From assembly GCA_964529035.1 (NCBI GenBank), contig CAZGUG010000017.1:1-36603 (forward strand): a DNA stretch of 36,603 nucleotides. The letters run 5' to 3'. The DNA is from CAZGUG01 sp964529035 (GTDB lineage Bacteria; Bacillota; Clostridia; Ch29). The notes under the pieces are model-generated. The model did no database searches and was not told where the DNA came from. It saw only the letters and a program-made list of their open reading frames with translations. Below are positions 31,389 through 36,603 of this stretch, one piece after another; position 1 is the first letter of the stretch; every line of letters starts with the position of its first letter. A program made the position numbers and the translations under genes.

Positions 31389-31964
31389 TTACGTTAAGGT
31401 AGAGCCTTTGGTTTTTTTGGATGTGTCGTATCCTAATTCATAGTATTGATTATTGTTGAACTCAAAATTCTTAATTACTTCAAGTCCAAGCTTTTTGACA
31501 TGGGCATTGTAAGACCTGGGGTTTATGTGATTGATAAAAGTTATTAGAATGGGATATCTTTCTTTCATCTGGATTCTTGATAATTCGAAAACATTCGGAA
31601 GAACCTCAGAGCCGCGATAATCTTTGTCAATGCAAATTGGACCGTACTGATAGGAATTGTCCATAGAAAGAGTTTGGCCCAGATACTTTATATTGGGCAA
31701 GTCCTTTATCATGTGCTGAAACAGCGGCCATTGTTCCCAGTATTGCCAGGATGCAGCCATAGCATACGCCACAACCTTTCCTGCATCACAGGCTACGGCA
31801 AGTCCGTTTTCCATTTCGATAAGGTCCTTAAACTGTTCCTTGGTAAATAGGGTTGTAACAAATCCATCCGGTTTGTCCTCTTCGTTTATAGTTGATACAT
31901 GAAATTTTTGCTGTAATTTTGCAACACCCGGTATATCCTCCAACGTTGCGTTTCTATACTGCAT
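31389..31964 (-). CDS. GNAT-family N-acetyltransferase-like protein
   Basis: A 191-residue protein with a GNAT-like layout: MQYRNATLEDIPGVAKLQQ at the start, GLAVACDAGKVVAYAMA as the central strands, YGPICIDKDYRGSEVLPNV in the place of the acetyl-CoA loop, and a C-terminal strand pair (YNAHVKKLGLEVIKNFEF). The usual Q/RxxGxG/A loop is weak, so the acceptor and even the activity are uncertain. I chose ATG 31964, with AAGGAGG six bases upstream; a longer frame to 32006 only translates a REP-like repeat and a transposase relic. It stands alone in the decay zone. Confidence 0.8.
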   Translation of the reverse strand: MQYRNATLEDIPGVAKLQQKFHVSTINEEDKPDGFVTTLFTKEQFKDLIEMENGLAVACDAGKVVAYAMAASWQYWEQWPLFQHMIKDLPNIKYLGQTLSMDNSYQYGPICIDKDYRGSEVLPNVFELSRIQMKERYPILITFINHINPRSYNAHVKKLGLEVIKNFEFNNNQYYELGYDTSKKTKGSTLT

Positions 31965-31976
31965 AAAATCCCTCCT

Positions 31977-32003
31977 TGACACAGGGGGCCGGTTCTTGTA
32001 TGC
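31977..32003. repeat. REP-like repeat copy attached to the RAYT relic
   Basis: TTGACACAGGGGGCCGGTTC, then TTGTATG. It has the ACGGTTC-type core with one change, just upstream of the GNAT gene, and lies at the 3' end of a RAYT transposase relic. Confidence 0.65.
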
Positions 32004-32085
32004 CATACCCTTCTTACCACAGCAAAGCTGACCCCTGTTAATCTTTCTATTTGCCTTATTGAAAGTCCTCTGGCTCCTAACTCCT
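32000..32085 (-). pseudogene. C-terminal relic of a REP-associated (RAYT-type) transposase
   Basis: The minus strand reads GARGLSIRQIERLTGVSFAV, then VRRV and on into the repeat. This is the C-terminal helix-turn-helix typical of Firmicutes Y1/RAYT transposases (KGLSIRQIxRLTGISxGVV). The catalytic HUH part is absent. Its end runs directly into a REP-like repeat, as RAYT genes do in nature, which explains the repeats dispersed around it. Confidence 0.7.
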
Positions 32086-32182
32086 AAAATAATTCTAATT
32101 TTTACCTTTTTAGGATACCCAATTTGTGCAATCTCCTCTGCTCCGGTTTAGATTATCATAACCCGGAGGTGTTTTCAACACG

Positions 32183-32243
32183 GAAGAACCGTCCCCTTGT
32201 GCCTCCCTTGTGCCCTTGTGCTCCCCTTGTGCTTCTCTTGTGC
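32183..32243. repeat. REP-like copy followed by five CTTGTGC repeats
   Basis: GAAGAACCGTCCCCTTGTGC is followed by four more CTTGTGC copies. The five start at 32196, 32207, 32215, 32226 and 32237, with spacings of 11, 8, 11 and 11. The tail of the REP core has been amplified in tandem, and the array ends at the stop codon of the next gene. Confidence 0.75.
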
Positions 32244-32818
32244 TACCTACCTTTCTCCAGCTTTTTATACCCAATAAAGATCAATATGATACATATTACC
32301 AGTCCAACCATTGCCGGAACGAGAACCGACTTTCCTGATTCGCCTCCCCAAACTACGCTCCAGCTTATTTTTGCCAGTGCTATAAAAACCATTACAGCCG
32401 TTCCAACCAATAAGCTTCGTTTCCAGAATGCTGCGCCAAGCGCCGAGAGTGATACAGGTATCAGGAGTGCTATCAGCACCTTAGACAATCCCCAGCCATC
32501 TGTAAGATACTCCTTCTCCATTTCCAGAAATTCCGCCACTTGATCGCTAACCACATCAGGCTTAGGAAACCAAAACATACTGGTAAAGACCATAAACATA
32601 GTTCCCATAATCCCGGCCCAGCTTCTCTTATACGCAAAATAGCAGAACGGAATAATAAACAAGGGCCTTATATACCAGCTAAGCTGGTTTTGATGTCGCT
32701 CAAATACCCAGTCAAAGAAACCTTTGTTTGTCATGGCTAAAATAATCAACAATACTGTTAGGATAAAAAACAAGAACCCCAGCTGTTTATCATATTTCTT
32801 TACAGTTGAAAATCTCAT
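32243..32818 (-). CDS. Membrane protein of unknown family
   Basis: A 191-residue protein with about five or six membrane helices (14-35, 48-62, 66-85, 110-130, 136-153 and 165-185) and a short acidic loop (VAEFLEMEKEYLTDGWG). A polar and aromatic stretch, ERHQNQLSWYIRPL, followed by IPFCYFAYKRSWAG, is the most distinctive part. I do not recognise a named domain. ATG 32818 has GGGAGATGAT upstream. It is a single gene between the GNAT gene and the O-acetylation cluster, and its stop codon abuts a CTTGTGC repeat array. Confidence 0.75.
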   Translation of the reverse strand: MRFSTVKKYDKQLGFLFFILTVLLIILAMTNKGFFDWVFERHQNQLSWYIRPLFIIPFCYFAYKRSWAGIMGTMFMVFTSMFWFPKPDVVSDQVAEFLEMEKEYLTDGWGLSKVLIALLIPVSLSALGAAFWKRSLLVGTAVMVFIALAKISWSVVWGGESGKSVLVPAMVGLVICIILIFIGYKKLEKGR

Positions 32819-32845
32819 GCTATCATCTCCCGTTTTATTTTCTCC

Positions 32846-33253
32846 CTATACCATTTTAAAAATAGTCCACTTTTCTTTTGCAAACATAATGCTCAATTTG
32901 TGATATTTGGGAAACAGTTTATCGAATTCAGTTCCCAGTCGCGCTTGAAGCTTGAACCTTTGTCAATATAAATAGAATAACACTTGATTTGAGTTTTCAT
33001 AAATATGGACCCAGAAGCTTCGAAATGGAAACTGATCTGAAAAATATGATTCAATACTAGTTTTATAACTACCGTTTAATACGTTTTCAATATAGATATC
33101 GGGCCATTGTTCCAAATATCGTCGCTCCCCTTTCGAAAAGGTTTTATCCGGTAGGGCCAAATGCAAAATAAGCATGGCAAGTATAAATAAAAATGGAAAC
33201 ATAGAAACTATATTCTTAAAAATAGCACAGCTTTTTTTATTATTTATTCGCAT
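32846..33253 (-). pseudogene. DHHW-family surface protein, truncated
   Basis: The first 96 codons (33253-32963) encode the N-terminus of a DHHW/AlgX-like protein: one membrane helix (FPFLFILAMLILHLAL), the typical PDKTFSKGERRYLEQWP, then NGSYKTSIESYFSDQFPFRS. A TGA at 32963 ends it where about 280 more residues with the DHHW catalytic motif are expected. The same frame continues after the stop for about 38 codons (LGTEFDKLFPKYHKLSIMF) to a TAG at 32846, but I do not recognise that tail. It is the last member of the SGNH/MBOAT/DHHW cluster, 15 bases after the MBOAT stop, and probably cannot act. Confidence 0.72.
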
Positions 33254-33267
33254 ATCAATCCTCCAGG

Positions 33268-34674
33268 CTAAAATCTAAAATATATAAATGGGTTGTAGGT
33301 TGAACCAACCATATATGCCGTGAAAAAAAACATTAGTACACAATAGTACACGGTTACTGCCCCCCTGTAAATATTGCAGTGGATTCTTTTAAACAATAAT
33401 GCCAGTTCCTTCGGCCAAGGTGAAGCGGCAATGATACAAACAATATAAAGAGCGGCATAAGCTTTTAGCTTCACAATTGACCGGGTTTCGATAAGGGCAT
33501 TGCCTCCTACTCCAAACATAGCCCGCAGAAAACTAATCATATCAGGCAGGTTGGTAAATTCAAAAAATACCCAGCCTATTACAACAAACAGCAATAGATA
33601 TATGTGACGGACAACCTTTGGCCATCGTGTCATGCTTTTTTGCAAAAACAATTTCTCTGCTAATATTAAAGTTCCAAAATATAGCCCCCATAAAACAAAA
33701 TTCCAGTTTGCACCATGCCAGAGCCCTGTGAGGAACCATACTAAAAATAAGTTTCGTATCAGTTTCCACTTACCGACACGGTTTCCGCCGAGAGGAATAT
33801 ATACATATTCCTTAAACCATGACCCCAGGGATATATGCCATCTCCGCCAAAACTCCGAGATGCTTTGCGAAACATATGGATACCGGAAGTTTTCCTTGAA
33901 TCGAAATCCAAACATTTTTCCCAATCCGATAGCCATATCCGAATACCCGCTAAAATCGAAATAAATCTGCAATGAAAAAGCAATAATTCCTGCCCAAGCC
34001 ATGAATACTGAAATTTCTGCAGCGGGCATGGCTTTTACTTCGGACCACAACAGGCCTATATTGTTGGCAAGAAGCACTTTTTTCGCCAGGCCGCCCAGGA
34101 AGCGCCGCATGCCGGAGATAAAATTATTTATGGTCTGTTCCCTGTCAGGTAGCTGTGATTCAACGTCTGTATAGTTCACAATAGGGCCGGCCACCAACTG
34201 CGGGAACATAGAAATATAAAGAGCACAAAGAATAAGGCTTTTCTGCGACCTAATTTCTCCCCTGTATACATCAATCACATAGGATAGTATTTGAAATGTG
34301 TAAAAGGAAATTCCTATAGGAAGCGCCGGTGCTGCCGCATTCAAATTCCATCCGCCAATGGATGCTATTGTACCTACGATCATGCCCAAGTATTTAAAAT
34401 AAGCAAGACAACCTAAATTTAACACCAGGCTTATTATTAAATAAAGCTTCTTTTTCTGTCTTCCGGCATCATCTTTACCTATGAGAACACCTATACAGTA
34501 ATTAAGCATTATGGAACCGCACATCAATAACACATAAACAGGTTCTCCCCATGCATAGAAAAACAGGCTTGCAGTAAGAAGGACAATATTCTTGAAGCGC
34601 TTCCCTAACGAATAGTATAAAATTACAGTGACCGGCAAAAAAGCAAATGTGAAAACCAGGCTACTGAAAACCAT
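33268..34674 (-). CDS. MBOAT-family O-acyltransferase (AlgI/DltB-like)
   Basis: A 468-residue polytopic membrane enzyme that passes acyl (usually acetyl) groups across the membrane to a cell-surface polymer. It shows the AlgI pattern: SLFFYAWGEPVYVLLM near the N-terminus, PIGISFYTFQ, FPQLVAGPIVNY, FDFSGYSDMAIGLG, and SEFWRRWHISLGSWF. The catalytic His320 is in TGLWHGANWNF. Length and about 11-12 helices are normal. ATG 34674 follows GGAGGTAAT, 13 bases after the SGNH stop. With the SGNH lipoprotein it forms an O-acetylation unit for a surface glycan or teichoic-type polymer; the polymer is not identifiable here. Confidence 0.94.
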   Translation of the reverse strand: MVFSSLVFTFAFLPVTVILYYSLGKRFKNIVLLTASLFFYAWGEPVYVLLMCGSIMLNYCIGVLIGKDDAGRQKKKLYLIISLVLNLGCLAYFKYLGMIVGTIASIGGWNLNAAAPALPIGISFYTFQILSYVIDVYRGEIRSQKSLILCALYISMFPQLVAGPIVNYTDVESQLPDREQTINNFISGMRRFLGGLAKKVLLANNIGLLWSEVKAMPAAEISVFMAWAGIIAFSLQIYFDFSGYSDMAIGLGKMFGFRFKENFRYPYVSQSISEFWRRWHISLGSWFKEYVYIPLGGNRVGKWKLIRNLFLVWFLTGLWHGANWNFVLWGLYFGTLILAEKLFLQKSMTRWPKVVRHIYLLLFVVIGWVFFEFTNLPDMISFLRAMFGVGGNALIETRSIVKLKAYAALYIVCIIAASPWPKELALLFKRIHCNIYRGAVTVYYCVLMFFFTAYMVGSTYNPFIYFRF

Positions 34675-34687
34675 ATTACCTCCTCCG

Positions 34688-35293
34688 TTACATTAATTCA
34701 GAAAGCTTCTCCAGCCACAGTTGATAAAATTCTTTTTTAAAATGAACGCCATCTTCAGCATATAAATCCGGGTTCTCCTTTACCAAGGCCCCTATGTCTA
34801 CATAGCTGCCCGACAATTTATCCGCCAATTCCCTCAACACCTGGTTGTATTCCTCTATTCTTTCATAGCGGGATTCTTCTTTTAAGGCATCCTCTGTTAC
34901 AGGAGTAATAGACTGGAGATATATTTTGCTGGCAGGTAGTTCTTCTTTTATCTTGTTAACCAGTTTGGTTAAGTCATTTCTAAATAATTCTTTTGGTTCA
35001 TCCACAGGCATGAGGATATCTATTGATCCCAGCATGATAAAGATATTATCAGGTTGCTTTTGGACCAAATCACCAATATCATCATAGGTGAACCCTGCTG
35101 TAGCGCCTGCCCCGGCTATTACGGATTCTTCTGGTAGAATTTCATTAATAGCAAAGCCTTCTATAATTGAATCTCCGATAAATACACTGTTTTCAAACTT
35201 AAGCTTTACATCCTCTTCTACTGTTTTATCTCCACAGGCGGTTATGCCAACCAGCAGAATTGCTATCAGGAAACTAATAATTAATTTTTTCAT
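34688..35293 (-). CDS. SGNH/GDSL hydrolase-like lipoprotein
   Basis: A 201-residue exported protein with a lipobox (ITAC, Cys20) after a short hydrophobic signal, so it is probably anchored to the outer face of the membrane. The SGNH fold is shown by the nucleophile Ser42 in FIGDSIIEGF, the Gly-containing block II (GAGATAGFTYDD), IMLGSIDIL in place of GxND, and the catalytic Asp181 and His184 in DGVHF. It likely transfers or removes acetyl groups in concert with the MBOAT protein encoded downstream. ATG 35293 has AGAGGTACTTCAC in front. Its promoter region has an 11-base direct repeat. Confidence 0.88.
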   Translation of the reverse strand: MKKLIISFLIAILLVGITACGDKTVEEDVKLKFENSVFIGDSIIEGFAINEILPEESVIAGAGATAGFTYDDIGDLVQKQPDNIFIMLGSIDILMPVDEPKELFRNDLTKLVNKIKEELPASKIYLQSITPVTEDALKEESRYERIEEYNQVLRELADKLSGSYVDIGALVKENPDLYAEDGVHFKKEFYQLWLEKLSELM

Positions 35294-35326
35294 GTGAAGT
35301 ACCTCTTTTCTTTGTTTGATACATAA

Positions 35327-35360
35327 ATATTACAGCAGCAAAGTGCAGAACAGGTGCAGA
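35327..35360 (-). promoter_or_regulatory. Promoter with OmpR-type direct repeat for the O-acetylation cluster
   Basis: On the minus strand, TCTGCAC occurs twice, 11 bases apart (35354-35360 and 35343-35349), followed by TAATAT (35327-35332) as a -10 box about 35 bases upstream of the SGNH start. Two heptamers on one face of the helix overlapping the -35 region are the usual layout of OmpR/PhoB-family sites. The kinase upstream should have such a partner outside the window. Confidence 0.5.
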
Positions 35361-35399
35361 TGAGATAAATTTTGGAATTGGTTTTGTTCTAATTTTTTA

Positions 35400-35436
35400 C
35401 AAAATAAAAGCCATGAATGATTCTTCATAGCTTTTT
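35400..35436 (-). terminator. Terminator after the sensor kinase gene
   Basis: On the minus strand, GCTATGAA, GAATCA, TTCATGGC form an 8-bp stem with one G-T pair (35410-35431), followed by TTTTATTTTG. It separates the kinase from the O-acetylation cluster. Confidence 0.65.
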
Positions 35437-35459
35437 CATAGAAAAATATGACCAATGAT

Positions 35460-36575
35460 TTATGGCTGTACCGGCAGTGAAAAGAAAAAGCGGACGCCAT
35501 CTTTGGTATTTTCCACACCATAGATTGCATGATGAAGTTCCAGTATTTCCTTGGATATGGAAAGCCCAAGGCCAGTACCTGCTTTGGATGTCCATGCCTC
35601 TACACGGTAGAATTGGTCCCATATCTTTTCCCTGTCTTCCTCTGATATGGGATTCCCCTGATTTTCCACACTGATTTCTGCTGTTGGTCCATTGCATATT
35701 ACAGAAATCACCATTTCATGTCCCTTTTCGGTATGCCGGATCGCATTACTCAAAAAATTGGTAATAACGCGGCTGATTAGCCCTTTGTGTCCTACCACCC
35801 TTTGAGAACAAAGGCTTAACGTAAGAGAGAGGTTTTTCTCCTGTATTTGCTCATCCAGCGACCTGCATACTTCGGTAATAGCCTTATCTATTTCAAAGGG
35901 AGCCATCTCAGGTTTATAGGTACCGGATTCAAACTTGGCAAGATCCAGCATATTAACAACCAGCAAGTCCATCCGCTTTATTTCGTCTTCCATTGCTCGA
36001 AAGTAATGTTCCCTTTTTTTAGCTGCGATTCCGTCTTTAATAATCGATAGACAGCTTTTCATGACAGCAAGGGGTGTTTTCAGCTCATGGGATACTCCCG
36101 CAATGAATTCTTTTCGTATATTTTCCAATTTTCGCTCTTTATCCAGGTCCTGTTTAAGCTGACCAATATATTCTTCCATCTGGTTTGACAGGTAATTTAT
36201 ATTTTGAGACAACTGGCCTATTTCGTCTGCTGAACGCACCGGCAGCTTTTCAGTAAAATCCATGTTTGCTATTTTCCCCACTATTTTGTTTATGGATATA
36301 AGAGGTTTTGCCAGCCACTTAGAAAAAATAATCGCCAAAAATATAACACACAGAAAGGTAAAGCCAAAAACATAAGGATAGAACTGCTTAATGACCGATA
36401 CTGCTTCGTCTACCGGCTGAAGAGAAGTCATAGCAAAAATATACCCCGTTACTCCATTTTCCATAACAGGCTTAATAATTATTTTGTAGTCTGTAAAATT
36501 TTCTGTTGCAATAAGCTCTTCTGTGCGCTTAAGGGGTTTGGCATTATCAGCTATATAATTTAAACTTACAACGGG
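35460..36575 (-). CDS. Sensor histidine kinase, N-terminus missing or broken
   Basis: The frame gives 371 residues: part of an extracellular sensor region (DYKIIIKPVMENGVTGYIF), a membrane helix (FGFTFLCVIFLAIIF), a HAMP domain (SKWLAKPLISINKIVGKI), a HisKA helix with the phosphorylated His in SHELKTPLAVMKS, and the ATPase domain with N box NFLSNAIRHT, and G boxes IWDQFYRVE and GTGLGLSISKEI. The usual first membrane helix and most of the sensor domain are absent: upstream the frame meets TAG at 36576-36578, 25 bases from the window edge. ATG 36464 is the first standard start but would give a protein without an N-terminal anchor. A frameshift or sequence error at the contig end, or a pseudogene, would explain it. 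The partner response regulator should lie just beyond. Confidence 0.82.
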   Translation of the reverse strand, partial: PVVSLNYIADNAKPLKRTEELIATENFTDYKIIIKPVMENGVTGYIFAMTSLQPVDEAVSVIKQFYPYVFGFTFLCVIFLAIIFSKWLAKPLISINKIVGKIANMDFTEKLPVRSADEIGQLSQNINYLSNQMEEYIGQLKQDLDKERKLENIRKEFIAGVSHELKTPLAVMKSCLSIIKDGIAAKKREHYFRAMEDEIKRMDLLVVNMLDLAKFESGTYKPEMAPFEIDKAITEVCRSLDEQIQEKNLSLTLSLCSQRVVGHKGLISRVITNFLSNAIRHTEKGHEMVISVICNGPTAEISVENQGNPISEEDREKIWDQFYRVEAWTSKAGTGLGLSISKEILELHHAIYGVENTKDGVRFFFSLPVQP

Positions 36576-36603
36576 CTAATTACCAATAATTACAGCTTAA
36601 TAG

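Noticed and set aside
31965..32006. N-terminal 14-residue extension of the GNAT protein
   Set aside because: These codons fall in a REP-like repeat, and the internal ATG at 31964 has a strong GGAGG site.
32196..32243. CTTGTGC repeats as a small CRISPR-like array
   Set aside because: The units are seven bases with 1-4 base spacers, with no cas genes in the window. It is simple tandem amplification.

Overview
The window looks like a draft-assembly or metagenome contig from an anaerobic, endospore-forming member of the Clostridia. This rests on an oxygen-sensitive glycyl radical enzyme with its radical-SAM activase, a spore photoproduct lyase, a CotF-like coat protein, an FeoAB ferrous iron importer under an MntR-type regulator, strong GGAGG ribosome binding sites with frequent TTG/GTG starts, and moderate G+C. 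Genus cannot be read from the sequence. The assembly has two runs of exactly 100 N. Each is flanked by a perfect 55-base duplication, so both gaps look artificial and both interrupted genes are probably intact in the organism.

Layout. 1-3.2 kb: 5' end of etfB (leftward), then a rightward two-gene unit of a tandem DUF1538 membrane protein and a tandem PII-like protein, then a small PGPGW membrane protein. 3.2-7.5 kb: a headless arsC remnant, an SDR oxidoreductase, an MntR/DtxR-type regulator, and divergent feoA-feoB. 7.5-10.2 kb: a leftward operon of a secreted coiled-coil protein, ftsE and ftsX, a FtsEX cell-wall-hydrolase control module whose third member has no recognisable hydrolase domain. 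10.2-14.4 kb: an orphan SPPY-type DNA methyltransferase, a CotF-like protein, a bidirectional terminator, an FMN-binding protein, a threonine aldolase, and a DUF3796/XRE pair with two palindromic operators. 14.4-21.1 kb: a SAM methyltransferase, a glycyl radical enzyme with activase, spore photoproduct lyase, a nitroreductase and a YjbQ-family protein. 21.3-25.3 kb: an MFS remnant, a large rifampin-phosphotransferase/PEP-synthase-like enzyme and its TetR regulator. The same 15-bp palindrome lies upstream of both the enzyme and the regulator.

25.2-32.3 kb is a decay zone. An IS30-family element lies between 14-bp direct repeats in what reads as a former apbE-FMN_bind fusion gene. Two nitroreductase remnants, the tail of a REP-associated (RAYT-type) transposase, and about eight dispersed copies of a GAACCGTCCCC-core repeat lie among intact genes (msrA, mscS, an XRE/DUF2975 pair, a GNAT protein). 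32.2-36.6 kb: a membrane protein of unknown family, then a leftward cell-surface O-acetylation cluster (SGNH lipoprotein, MBOAT acyltransferase, truncated DHHW protein). Its promoter carries an 11-bp-period direct repeat typical of OmpR-class regulators. A sensor histidine kinase runs to the right edge with a broken N-terminus.

The most interesting leads are the DUF1538/tandem-PII pair, the FtsEX operon with an unusual third partner and a non-canonical ABC signature in FtsE, the TetR/RPH-like operon with matched operators, the IS30 insertion that can be undone on paper to restore one reading frame, and the RAYT-associated repeat family.
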